51,431 nt of DNA from NCBI RefSeq assembly GCF_014384895.1, contig NZ_JACRSQ010000022.1:1-51431 (forward strand). Direction: 5' to 3'. Positions 16,546-25,600 of the stretch are shown in pieces (position 1 is the stretch's first letter; each line of letters opens with the position of its first letter). Both the position numbers and the translations under genes were made by a program. The notes below the pieces were generated by a model. It had not been told where the DNA came from. It did no database searches and saw only the letters and a list, made by a program, of their open reading frames with translations. Source of the stretch: Bianquea renquensis (GTDB lineage: Bacteria; Bacillota; Clostridia; Lachnospirales; Bianqueaceae).

Positions 16546-17841
16546 CTATTTTGTACTTCGCCTTCGAATTTGCCGCCAAATCTGTCCAAAAGAATAATGA
16601 ATTGCGATTCCGACGGCGAGGATCGCTGCAATTTCCATGGTCTCGATAAAAATCCGCCCGCCCCTTGCGTATTCACCGCCAAAGATATAGAACATGGTTC
16701 GATACATTCCCGCGCCAGGGACAAGGGGAATAATGCCGGGGGCGAGAAAAACTGTGATGGGAGCTTTTTTAAGGCGGGCTAGATGGCCGGTTAGAATGCT
16801 AAGGCCTAAAACAGCAATGAAATTGGCCATCAGGGGACTGAAACCTTGTTGAAGCATGACCGCATACAAGAACCAGGAACAAGCGCCGGCGATTCCACAG
16901 CAGATTAAATGGGTCCGGCTTGCGTTAAAGAGGATGGAAAATCCAAGAGAGGCGCCGAAAGCGCAGACGGTCTGAAATAGAATGTCAGGGGAAACCGGCC
17001 ATTCCCAACCAAAGGAGAACCAATGGACCACTTCAGCCGGCGCCATGGGGGAGAGGGGGGTAAAGGCATAGAAGTGGAGGATGAGGCTGACACCGGCGGC
17101 GATGGAAACGGCAGTCAAAGCCGCCTCAACGCCCTGGGCAACGCCGGACAGATAATCGCCATTGAGGGTATCCCGAACGGCATTGGTAATGGCAATTCCG
17201 GGAACTAAGGGCATGAGAGCGCCGATGATAATGGGGTCCAGATATTCGCCTAGCCCTAGGGTATACACGAGCAAAACGCCGGAAAATCCAATGAGTACGG
17301 AGGAGGCAAAATCTTTCATAAATCGGGGAATCTTGAGGTGGCCAAGGGCCAAAACGAGCAGGCCCAGAAGAACGCCTGTCACACAGGAACTAGCAAAATC
17401 CCGGGGACTTCCATTGAACAGGATGGTAAAGAATCCACAGACAAGGCTGTATGTCAGGAGAAGGAGAGGCCAGGGGTACGCGGAGAGGGACTTCAAGCCC
17501 GCCAAGGCTGTTTTAGCCTCCTCCAAGCTGAGAGCGCCGGATACCAGTTTTCGGGATATATCATTGGCGACGGAGATCTTGTTGAGATTGGTGGTGTGGG
17601 TATAAACACGGCGAACGGTAGTCAGAGGTTGGTCCAGGGCCGGATCTTCTAAAGTCACGAAAATTCCCGTTATTGTGACAAAGGCTTCCGTGCGGGCAAA
17701 GCCAGAGATGGACAGAATCCTTGTGATGGTATCTTCCACGCGGTACGTCTCCGCGCCATTTTGTAACATGATCTCACCGGCTAACAGGGCGATATCATGG
17801 ATCAGCCGGTATTGAACCTGAGTGGGGGATGGGGTCGTCAT
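16546..17841 (-). CDS. ThrE-type threonine/serine exporter family protein (fused halves)
   Basis: 431 residues. The N-terminal ThrE_1 part (about 1-250) starts with a cytoplasmic stretch containing MLQNGAETYRVEDTITRI, then hydrophobic helices with PLVPGIAITNAVRDTLNGDY, the hallmark of the family. The C-terminal ThrE_2 part (about 275-420) has the second PLVPGAGMYRTMF motif and several helices. In many Firmicutes these halves are two proteins (YjjP and YjjB types); here they are fused as in Corynebacterium ThrE. Probable role: export of threonine, serine or small dicarboxylates by proton antiport. It is divergent from glyA, whose enzyme interconverts serine and glycine, so a shared amino-acid theme is possible. 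Start ATG at 17841 with GAGGAAAAC upstream. Confidence 0.85.
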   Translation of the reverse strand: MTTPSPTQVQYRLIHDIALLAGEIMLQNGAETYRVEDTITRILSISGFARTEAFVTITGIFVTLEDPALDQPLTTVRRVYTHTTNLNKISVANDISRKLVSGALSLEEAKTALAGLKSLSAYPWPLLLLTYSLVCGFFTILFNGSPRDFASSCVTGVLLGLLVLALGHLKIPRFMKDFASSVLIGFSGVLLVYTLGLGEYLDPIIIGALMPLVPGIAITNAVRDTLNGDYLSGVAQGVEAALTAVSIAAGVSLILHFYAFTPLSPMAPAEVVHWFSFGWEWPVSPDILFQTVCAFGASLGFSILFNASRTHLICCGIAGACSWFLYAVMLQQGFSPLMANFIAVLGLSILTGHLARLKKAPITVFLAPGIIPLVPGAGMYRTMFYIFGGEYARGGRIFIETMEIAAILAVGIAIHYSFGQIWRQIRRRSTK

Positions 17842-17929
17842 AATCGGTTTTCCTCGCCAGTTCTAGATAATATCAAAGCAGTATTATTATATGATAGAAT
17901 AAAACGAAATGCAACTTAAAAATGCAAGG

Positions 17930-17968
17930 GATTCCGCCGTTGCCAAGTTGCGGAATCTATGCTATAAT
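17930..17968 (+). promoter_or_regulatory. glyA promoter with overlapping inverted repeat
   Basis: TTGCCA (17940-17945), 17 bases, TATAAT (17963-17968) with TG before it. The -35 box lies inside the spacer of a perfect inverted repeat, GATTCCGC (17930-17937) and GCGGAATC (17950-17957), so a protein binding both arms would cover the -35 region. Confidence 0.65.
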
Positions 17969-17996
17969 GGTGGAAAACTAATTGGAGGAAAGCAGA

Positions 17997-19235
17997 ATGT
18001 ATGAGTTTGAGGAAATTCTGAAAGTTGATCCCGAAGTAGCGGCGTCCATGCAGTCGGAGATCGGCCGTCAGAATCATAAGATTGAATTGATTGCATCTGA
18101 AAATTTTGTATCCAAAGCCGTTATGGCGGCGATGGGATCGCCCCTTACGAATAAATATGCGGAGGGATACCCGGGAAAGCGCTACTATGGCGGCTGTGAG
18201 TTTGTTGATCAGACAGAGCGTCTCGCCATCGCCCGCGCAAAGGAGCTTTTTGGCGCTGATCACGCCAATGTACAGCCGCATTCGGGCTCCCAGGCGAATT
18301 TTGCCGTATACTTTGCCTTTTTGAAGCCCGGCGATACGATTCTGGGCATGAGCTTAGCTCACGGAGGACATTTGACTCACGGGAGCCCGGTCAACGTCTC
18401 AGGTTCCCAGTATCATATTGTGAGCTATGGCGTCAGCGAGGAGACGGGCGTGATCGACTACGAGGAGGTTCGCCGGATTGCCCTGGAGGCGAAGCCGAAA
18501 ATGATCGTCGCAGGCGCCAGCGCGTATTCCCGTACATTGAATTTTGCAAAGTTCCGCGAGATCGCCGATGAAGTTGGCGCGTATCTCATGGTGGATATGG
18601 CACATATCGCAGGCCTGGTGGCGGCGGGGCTGCATCCCAATCCGGTTCCCTACGCTGACGTTGTGACGACGACGACCCATAAAACCCTTCGAGGACCCCG
18701 AGGTGGCATGATTTTGTGTAAGGAAGAGTACGCGAAAACCATTGATAAGGCAATTTTCCCTGGCATACAGGGCGGTCCCCTGTGCCACGTTGTCGCGGCG
18801 AAGGCTGTCAGCTTCAAAGAAGCGCTGCAACCGGAATTTAAAGAGTATCAGCAGCAGGTGGTCAAGAACGCTAAGATGCTGGCCCAGAGCCTGTTAGACC
18901 GCGGATTTGACATCGTGTCGGGGGGCACGGACAACCACTTGATGCTTGTGGATCTGCGAAAGAAGAATATAACCGGCAAGGCGGCGGAAAAGGCATTGGA
19001 TGAGGTGGGCGTAACCTGCAATAAAAACGCGATCCCCTTTGATCCTGAGAAGCCCTTTGTCACCAGCGGGATTCGTCTCGGGACACCGGCCGTGACGACC
19101 CGGGGAATGAAAGAGGATGAGATGGTCACCATAGCGGAGATCATTGACCTGGCCATCAGCGATTTTGAAGCGAATCAAGAGCGGTGTAGGGGTATGGTGG
19201 CGGAGTTGCTGTCAAGGTTTCCTCTGTACGAATAA
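17997..19235 (+). CDS. glyA: Serine hydroxymethyltransferase
   Basis: 412 residues from ATG at 17997, with GGAGGAA ideally placed; the frame also opens upstream at TTG 17982, which overlaps the ribosome binding site and is rejected. It interconverts serine and glycine with tetrahydrofolate and supplies one-carbon units. The PLP-lysine motif TTTTHKTLRGPRGG, the N-terminal SENFVSKAVMAAMGSPLTNKY region, YYGGCEFVD and the C-terminal SGIRLGTPAVTTRGM are all present, and the length is standard. A monocistronic unit is likely: its own promoter with a palindrome in front and a terminator behind. Confidence 0.98.
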   Translation: MYEFEEILKVDPEVAASMQSEIGRQNHKIELIASENFVSKAVMAAMGSPLTNKYAEGYPGKRYYGGCEFVDQTERLAIARAKELFGADHANVQPHSGSQANFAVYFAFLKPGDTILGMSLAHGGHLTHGSPVNVSGSQYHIVSYGVSEETGVIDYEEVRRIALEAKPKMIVAGASAYSRTLNFAKFREIADEVGAYLMVDMAHIAGLVAAGLHPNPVPYADVVTTTTHKTLRGPRGGMILCKEEYAKTIDKAIFPGIQGGPLCHVVAAKAVSFKEALQPEFKEYQQQVVKNAKMLAQSLLDRGFDIVSGGTDNHLMLVDLRKKNITGKAAEKALDEVGVTCNKNAIPFDPEKPFVTSGIRLGTPAVTTRGMKEDEMVTIAEIIDLAISDFEANQERCRGMVAELLSRFPLYE

Positions 19236-19254
19236 GTAGTCTGTGAGACTCGGG

Positions 19255-19308
19255 AATGCCATTCCTATCCAAGGCAGCGCGCAAGCGGCGGATGGGGGTG
19301 GCATTTTA
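19255..19308 (+). terminator. glyA terminator
   Basis: AATGCCA (19255-19261) pairs with TGGCATT (19299-19305) and the stem continues through CCTATCC/GGATGGG with wobble pairs. A T-rich stretch TTTTATT follows. It isolates glyA from the biosynthetic operon. Confidence 0.75.
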
Positions 19309-19347
19309 TTGCTTGCTGCGCTGCACAGAAAATAATATAAATATGGA

Positions 19348-19376
19348 TTGACAATTTCTGGTACGTGTGGTAATAT
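19348..19376 (+). promoter_or_regulatory. Promoter of the NRPS/PKS operon
   Basis: TTGACA (19348-19353), exactly 17 bases, TAATAT (19371-19376): a near-consensus sigma-A promoter. Transcription would start near 19383, leaving a leader of about 128 bases before the first gene. Confidence 0.8.
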
Positions 19377-19389
19377 AGGAGATGTTTTT

Positions 19390-19407
19390 GGTTAGCTACT
19401 ACTAACT
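19390..19407 (+). promoter_or_regulatory. Operator candidate 1 of the NRPS/PKS operon
   Basis: GGTTAG-N6-CTAACT, an interrupted palindrome about eight bases downstream of the expected transcription start, the place where a repressor commonly binds. The same pattern recurs at 19459. Confidence 0.45.
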
Positions 19408-19458
19408 ACGGCGAGGGGATATGATTCTGTCTTTGACAGAGGGGATAGTTTCGCACGT

Positions 19459-19476
19459 GGTTAGTCATGACTTACC
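19459..19476 (+). promoter_or_regulatory. Operator candidate 2 of the NRPS/PKS operon
   Basis: GGTTAG-TCATGA-CTTACC, the same half-site and six-base spacing as at 19390, 69 bases between centres. Two copies could support looping or cooperative binding. No regulator gene lies inside the operon. Confidence 0.45.
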
Positions 19477-19510
19477 GAGACATAAATCTACATCCAACTG
19501 GAGGAATACA

Positions 19511-20767
19511 ATGGACAGGCAAACGAAGAGGCTCCCAATACTTGACAAGCAGAAGAAGATTGTCATCATGACAGATGGAATCGATAATTGCATGAATACT
19601 ACGGTTGCGCTGCGGATAAAAGGCAAGCTGGACTTTTGCCGCCTGGAAAAGGCAATCCAAAAGGTCATAGATGAAAACGACGCCTTGCGATTTGTTTTTC
19701 ACGTTGAGGAAAACGGTGAGGTTTATCAGCAAGTTTTAGATAAATATCAGTATACATTGGATGTGAGAAACGCCGAGGGCTCGACGGCGGAAGAAAAAGA
19801 GAGGTCGGTACTTCTCCAGGCAAGAGCCATCATGGATGGACACCAAAAATTTGACGGAGGTGTCATGCATCAATTTGTGCTATTCGATTTGCAAGAACAA
19901 GATTACATACTCTTTGCGTGCATTAATCACATTATTACGGACGGAGTATCGAACACAATCGCCATGTATAGTATAATCGCTGCCTACAATGGCTTGGAGA
20001 CACCTCATACTGGCGCTTCGTACCTTGATTTTATTGTGGAAGAAAATCGTTTTATAGAGTCTGAGGAGGGGAAGGCGCAGATCGAATACTGGCAGGAGGA
20101 GAGCCGAGGGTATAGCGAGGATTTTATCAAGTTTCCCGTGGAAAACCGCAAGAAATCCGCCCTTAAACTCTTTTTTATGACAGAGTTGAAGCCCATTCGG
20201 GAGTTCGCAAGAGCAAATAAAATCAGTGTATCGACTGTCAACGTGTTTTTATGTCATGCAGCAATCTCTGGCGCTTTTGGAGTTGGTGATACGGCTGTTC
20301 GTATCGGGGATGCAAACAGAACGAAGGTTTACCGCCAAACCATGGGCTTTTTTGCAACGGTGGCGCTGCACCGGCTGACTTTTACCCCCCAGATGACGCT
20401 GCGGGAGGCGTTTGCGATTTCGAACAACAAATATGCTGAAAATATGAAGAATGCCCATCTAGGGAATTTTGCCACTCCGACTTTGTTTACCTTTTCCTAT
20501 CTGAATTATAATCAGGGTAATGCGAAGATGCCAATGGGAGAAGCCGTGGCTGAACCATATATCGGGATTCATGAATCTAAGATCTGGGATTCGGTCGTTC
20601 TGGTTGTCGCAGAGACAGAGGAGAACTTGATTTACAAAATCGGGTGCGATGAAGATGCGTTTCCACCGCAAATTCTGGAAAAAATGCATCGCTCCTTTGC
20701 GCTTGCAGTGCAGTGCCTTACAGAACAGGATATGACCTTTGAAGAGTTTTGGAAGGCGCTTGCTTAG
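19511..20767 (+). CDS. Free-standing NRPS condensation domain
   Basis: 418 residues from ATG 19511 (CTGGAGGAATACA upstream); 30 extra in-frame codons precede it but lie in the operator-bearing leader. The protein is a single condensation domain and nothing else. Its active-site motif is NHIITDG (139-145), the HHxxxDG motif with the first His replaced by Asn and the catalytic second His kept. Stand-alone C domains such as VibH join a carrier-bound acyl group to a free amine. Here it could release or cap the NRPS product, or acylate the starter. It is the first gene of the operon and is followed after 19 bases by the saccharopine-dehydrogenase-like gene. Confidence 0.85.
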   Translation: MDRQTKRLPILDKQKKIVIMTDGIDNCMNTTVALRIKGKLDFCRLEKAIQKVIDENDALRFVFHVEENGEVYQQVLDKYQYTLDVRNAEGSTAEEKERSVLLQARAIMDGHQKFDGGVMHQFVLFDLQEQDYILFACINHIITDGVSNTIAMYSIIAAYNGLETPHTGASYLDFIVEENRFIESEEGKAQIEYWQEESRGYSEDFIKFPVENRKKSALKLFFMTELKPIREFARANKISVSTVNVFLCHAAISGAFGVGDTAVRIGDANRTKVYRQTMGFFATVALHRLTFTPQMTLREAFAISNNKYAENMKNAHLGNFATPTLFTFSYLNYNQGNAKMPMGEAVAEPYIGIHESKIWDSVVLVVAETEENLIYKIGCDEDAFPPQILEKMHRSFALAVQCLTEQDMTFEEFWKALA

Positions 20768-20786
20768 GTGTTTTATATAGGAGAGT

Positions 20787-21887
20787 ATGATGGAAGAGTG
20801 GATTGGTATACTTGGCTGCGGTGGATCTGTGGGCCGTCATGCCACGGAAAAGCTTCTCAAAGCCGGATATTGGATACTGGGGGGGCAGAGAAGAGAACCT
20901 CACCGTTTCAGCGAATATGAAAAGTTCAGTTTCCTTCAGGTCGATGTGGCGGATCGGGACAGTCTGTGTGCTTTTTGCAGACGCTGTCGTATGGTTATCA
21001 ATTGTGTGAGCCCATCGTTTCTATATGGTGGGTTGATCGCAAGAATCGCCGCCGAAGCTGGCGCTACATACCTTGATCTGACGGATGCTACCGCCGCCGA
21101 GGATGCTCTTTCTGAAAAGGGAACCTATATTGTTGCCAGCGGCTATGTGCCAGGACTGTCCGCCTTTCTTCCGAAAGCTTTGTGCAAGCTTGAATTTGAC
21201 AGCGTCAGCCAGCTTGTTATGTATCAGGGCGGAACGGAGCGGTGCTCTGAAGCGGCCTTTGCGGATATAGCACTAAGTGCAAGGGATTCCGCATATGGGG
21301 ATACATGGTATCACAAAGGCAAACTCCATCCCTGCCGGATTAAGGCGACAAAACGATATAAGCTGCCCGGCTTTCCCAATGAGGTTCTGCTAAAAGCCAA
21401 TGTTAGCAAAGAGCTATTACGGATGCTTGCTGCCAGTGGAATTGATACCCTGTACTGGGTTAATGCATTTGACGAGTTTGCTCAGCTGAAGGTTTTGATG
21501 GAAGCAGTCGGGTGTACGATTAACTGCGGCGAGGAGGAGGCGACGGGCAAAATAAAAGAAGTATTTCGCTCCTACTGCGCCTCCGCTCCTGTGCAGCCGT
21601 GCTATTGTGTTTTGGGAATGGAATTAGAAGGCACAAAATCCGGGCGAAAAAAAATCCTCCGCTGTGAATTGCATCTCCGTGATTCTGCGAGAATATGTGG
21701 GTATGTTTTAGCGGAGACAGCCATGGAGGTCCTCACACAAAAAATCAGTCCGGGGCTGTATTTTGCTTATGAAATCCTGAATGAGCGCTATCTATCAGCT
21801 CTTGAAAAGGAATTGCAGGTTGGGGAATCTCTGTCTATCTATGAGATAACAGAACACACTATGTTTAGCGGAGGACGATTTGAATAA
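20787..21887 (+). CDS. Saccharopine dehydrogenase-like NAD(P)-binding protein
   Basis: 366 residues. The N-terminal Rossmann fold has GILGCGGSVGRHATEKLL (~7-24) with the GxGxxG-type loop, then VDVADRDSL and NCVSPSF as in saccharopine-dehydrogenase-type proteins. The C-terminal ~200 residues are the divergent substrate domain. In cysteine-heterocyclising pathways a thiazoline ring is often reduced to thiazolidine, but the known reductases (Irp3, PchG) are of another fold family. This protein could fill that role or reduce another imine. The inference rests on context alone. The start is ATG 20787 or the next codon, with TATAGGAGAG upstream. It overlaps the SDR gene by eight bases. Confidence 0.75.
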   Translation: MMEEWIGILGCGGSVGRHATEKLLKAGYWILGGQRREPHRFSEYEKFSFLQVDVADRDSLCAFCRRCRMVINCVSPSFLYGGLIARIAAEAGATYLDLTDATAAEDALSEKGTYIVASGYVPGLSAFLPKALCKLEFDSVSQLVMYQGGTERCSEAAFADIALSARDSAYGDTWYHKGKLHPCRIKATKRYKLPGFPNEVLLKANVSKELLRMLAASGIDTLYWVNAFDEFAQLKVLMEAVGCTINCGEEEATGKIKEVFRSYCASAPVQPCYCVLGMELEGTKSGRKKILRCELHLRDSARICGYVLAETAMEVLTQKISPGLYFAYEILNERYLSALEKELQVGESLSIYEITEHTMFSGGRFE

Positions 21888-22623
21888 AAATGTAATGATA
21901 ACAGGCGCGAATGGAGATATAGGGAGGGCGTCAGCACGGCGCTTTGCGCGCGAAGGCTGGAATGTCTGCCTCTGTGGGCATAGGGAAAGCAGCCTTTACA
22001 GTCTGAAGGAATTTGCAGAGGAGCTTTCAGAGAGCTACGGGATCAGAGCTCTAGCCATCTGTGGGGATGTATCGGTCAAAAGGGACTGCGAAGCGATGGT
22101 CGCGGCAGCGTTAGAACACGCAGGAACGCTAGATGCGCTAGTCAATAATGCGGGAACGATTGCGTATAGTCTTATGATTAGAACCCGCCAGGAGGATTAC
22201 AAAAGAGTTCAGTCCTGCAATCAGGAGGGCGTTTTCTATATGATGCAGGCGGCCGGCCAAATTATGAAAAAGCAGATGGGCGGAAGCATTGTCAATGTTT
22301 CGTCCATTGCCGGGATCAAGGGCTGCGCCGGTGCGACAGCCTATGCCGCTTCAAAGGGGGCGGTGAACGCCATGACGAAGAGCGCCGCCGTGGAGCTTGC
22401 CCCGTACCATGTACGCGTCAACGCTGTTGCTCCAGGCATGATCGAGGGAGGATTAAGCGATATCATGGGCAGCGAGCAAAAGCAGCGAGCCTCCCAGTCC
22501 ATTGCACTGAAACGTTTTGGGCTTCCCCAAGAGGTTGCAGAGGGAATCTACTTTCTCGCTTCAGAGGCAGCGTCCTATATAACCGGTTCGATTTTAAGAA
22601 TAGACGGCGGTCTACTAGAGTGA
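21880..22623 (+). CDS. Short-chain dehydrogenase/reductase (FabG-like)
   Basis: 247 residues with the classical SDR layout: NAD(P) site TGANGDIGRASA (~8-19), NNAG (~92), the catalytic Ser in VSSIAG, and YAASK with catalytic Tyr and Lys. The C-terminus is ITGSILRIDGGLLE, as in FabG 3-oxoacyl-ACP reductases. In this operon it may reduce a 3-ketoacyl group made by the ketosynthase encoded downstream. The start is TTG at 21880 with GGAGGACGA upstream, overlapping the preceding gene by eight bases. Twenty-six bases separate it from the NRPS. Confidence 0.9.
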   Translation: MNKNVMITGANGDIGRASARRFAREGWNVCLCGHRESSLYSLKEFAEELSESYGIRALAICGDVSVKRDCEAMVAAALEHAGTLDALVNNAGTIAYSLMIRTRQEDYKRVQSCNQEGVFYMMQAAGQIMKKQMGGSIVNVSSIAGIKGCAGATAYAASKGAVNAMTKSAAVELAPYHVRVNAVAPGMIEGGLSDIMGSEQKQRASQSIALKRFGLPQEVAEGIYFLASEAASYITGSILRIDGGLLE

Positions 22624-22649
22624 TTTGGCTGTCAGGATAGGGGAGACAG

Positions 22650-25600
22650 ATGTTAGAATATAAGGAAAAATTTCCGTTGACAAGTGTTGCATTGGCTTAT
22701 TTAACTGGCAGAGATGCGAAGACAGAACTTGGCGGGAATGCTACGGGTTTTTATGCTGAGTTTCAGGGAAATTGTGAAGCTCAAAGGCTTGAGATGGCTA
22801 TTAATCGCGTGATTGCACGCCAACCGATGCTGCGGACCCTACTCTTTTCCGACGGGACACAGGCAGAGCTCACGAAAATTCCGGTCTATCAGCTTCCCGT
22901 CACAGATTTACAGAATTACACCTGCGAGGAAATCGAAGCGTTTTTTCAGAAGCTTCGCGCGGAGGAGTCCCATAGAATTTTTCAGCTGGAAAGCTGGCCT
23001 ATGTTTAACTTCTCATTCTATTTGCTCCCTGGGGGAAAAAGCCGCGTTGTCATCTCCTTTGATATGATGCTGATGGACCGATTCAGTATCGAGATTCTCG
23101 TGCGTGAGCTCAATGCGTTTTACCGAGAGGAGAGAGGGCCGCTCAAGCCATTGCCGCACAGCTATCAGGACTATGTGAATCTGGTGGAAGATGAGCGCAG
23201 GGACAATGGGGAAGGGGATAGAAAGTTCTGGGAGCAACGCATTCCCCACATGCCGCCAGCTCCGCCCATTGCGATGAAACGGGAAGGAAACAGCGGGGGA
23301 CGCTTTACCTCCCGTGTAAAGGTTTATGGTAGGGAACAATACCAAAGTTTGCAGGAAAGGCTCTATGACAACCACATTCTTCCCTCTGTGTATATGCTAT
23401 ACTGCTACGGTAAATGTTTAAGCCGATTCAGCTCGGCAAACGATATGTCCGTCAGTATGACAATCGCGCACAGAGCGCCCATGGGACATGTATTTTCGGA
23501 TTTGATTGGAGACTTCACGAAGCTGCTGTTAGTGGATTTGCACTGGGACGCGGAAGAAAATTGGATTGACGGATGCAGAGCGCTTCACAGGCGAATCAAG
23601 GAATACATGAAACACACGGCTTTTGACGGCCTTGATGTCATGAAGGAGTTTGCAAGAGAGCATCAGCTCAGTGGGAAGGCAGTGTTTCCTTTTGCCTTTA
23701 CAAGCAGTCTGGCTTCGCAGGATGAATCCCATTGGCATTTCCTAGGGGATGTGGTGTATCAGATAAGCCGGACGCCACAGCTGGCTGTCGATTGTCAGAT
23801 TTCTGAGCATAGGGGACAGCTCGAGATCCGATGGGATTGTCTAAAGGGCATCCTCTCAGACCAATTTCTGGATTCAATGTTTTGGCACTATGTTGACCTG
23901 GTTGAGAAAACCATTGACGGGCAGGACTCCCATGCGGGGATTGACATAGACCGGATTGCCTTGTATAACAAGACCGCGGCAGATATCCCCTCTCGTACGC
24001 TACAGACCCTTTTTGAAAATCAGGCGGCGAAAACGCCCAGCAATCCTGCGCTTTCCGTTGACGGGGAAACCTATACATATGGATGGCTGCGGGACGCTTC
24101 CGATCGCGTTGCCAGTGCGCTCTATGAAAAATACGGCACCGGAGGCGCCATAATGGTTGACGGGCAGAGAACCGCGGAGACGATTGTTGCGATTCTGGGG
24201 ATCTTGAAATCTGGCAATGCATATGTCCCCTATGACGGCGAATATCCGGAGAAGCGAATTCAGTCCATCAAAGAGAGCTGCCATGCGTCTGCACTTATAA
24301 CACCTGCGGTATGCCGGGACATGATGGCTCAGGGAGCGCCACCGTTCTCCGCCATTTTGGGAAATCCGGAGGATACGGCGTATATTATTTTTACATCGGG
24401 CAGTACCGGAATCCCCAAGGGCGTTGTTATCACGCAAGATGCAGTTTGCAACACGATTTTGGACGTCAATCACCGGTTTGGCCTTCAGGAGACGGATTGT
24501 ATCCTCGGAATTTCTTCCTTTTGGTTCGACCTTTCGGTATATGACATCTTTGGGGCATTTTCCACGGGAGCGCATCTTGTCGTAAGCCAAAAGGTAGAAA
24601 TGGAACATATAGTCAATCTTATGAACCGGTACCCTGTCACGTTCTGGAATACCGTCCCGGCGATTCTGGACTTGCTTGTAAGCTCAGATCCCGTGTTGCC
24701 CCGTGATATTCTTAAAAATGTACTGTTAAGCGGGGACTGGATTCCCCTTGAGCTTCCTCAAAAAATCCACAGCTTATTCCCCAAAGCGAAGGTGTGCAGC
24801 TTAGGCGGCGCGACGGAAGCTTCCATATGGTCTATATACTATCCAATTGAAAAGGTTGAACAAAATTGGAATAGCATTCCATACGGGTATCCCCTCGCCA
24901 ACCAGACGATCTACGTACTCGATGAGGCGGGAAGGCTTTGCCCAACTGGAGTTCAGGGTGAAATCTGTATTGGCGGACGAGGTGTGGCAAAGGAATACTG
25001 TGCAAATGAAGCGGAAACACAGGCACACTTTGTTGACCACCCCCAGTATGGGCGTATTTATCGAACCGGTGATTATGGTTTGATGTCCGAGGAAGGATAT
25101 GTTATCTTTCATGGACGAATGGACCAGCAAATCAAACTACACGGTTTTCGGATTGAGTTAGGTGAAATCGAATCGGCTTTGCTCAAATGCGATGCCGTTG
25201 ACAAAGCTATTTCGCTGATTAGGGAGAGCGCCTCCGGTGCAAGCGTGATTGTGGCCTATGTTATATGCAGGGACCGGAAGGTATTTGATGAGGCATCGCT
25301 CCGAAGAGCCATTTCGGAAAGCATTCCCCATTACATGCTGCCGTCTGCTATACTTTGTGTTGACGAGTTTCCGCTGACCTCCAACGGAAAAATAGACCGG
25401 AAGGCACTTCCATTGCCCGATATAGCAGAATCTAAGAAGGATTTACCGCGAACCCAGATGGAAAGCAAAATCGCAGAAATTTGGGAAAAGGAAATGGGGG
25501 CCACGGCTGTATATCGGGAGGACAATTTTTTCTATCTCGGCGGGGACTCCTTAATGGGAATCCGTGTGGCCGGGCAGATACAGAAAGAATTGAAAATCAA

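Noticed and set aside
19421..19510. N-terminal extension of the condensation protein from ATG 19421
   Set aside because: The 30 codons overlap the second palindrome and are not condensation-domain-like; ATG 19511 has a good ribosome binding site.
22650..24000. First NRPS domain as an ordinary condensation domain
   Set aside because: It has DxxxxDxxS in place of HHxxxDG and the TPQ-D-Q block, both marks of heterocyclisation domains.
24000..24608. Minus-strand frame of 202 codons inside the NRPS
   Set aside because: It overlaps the first adenylation domain core motifs and has no own start signal.
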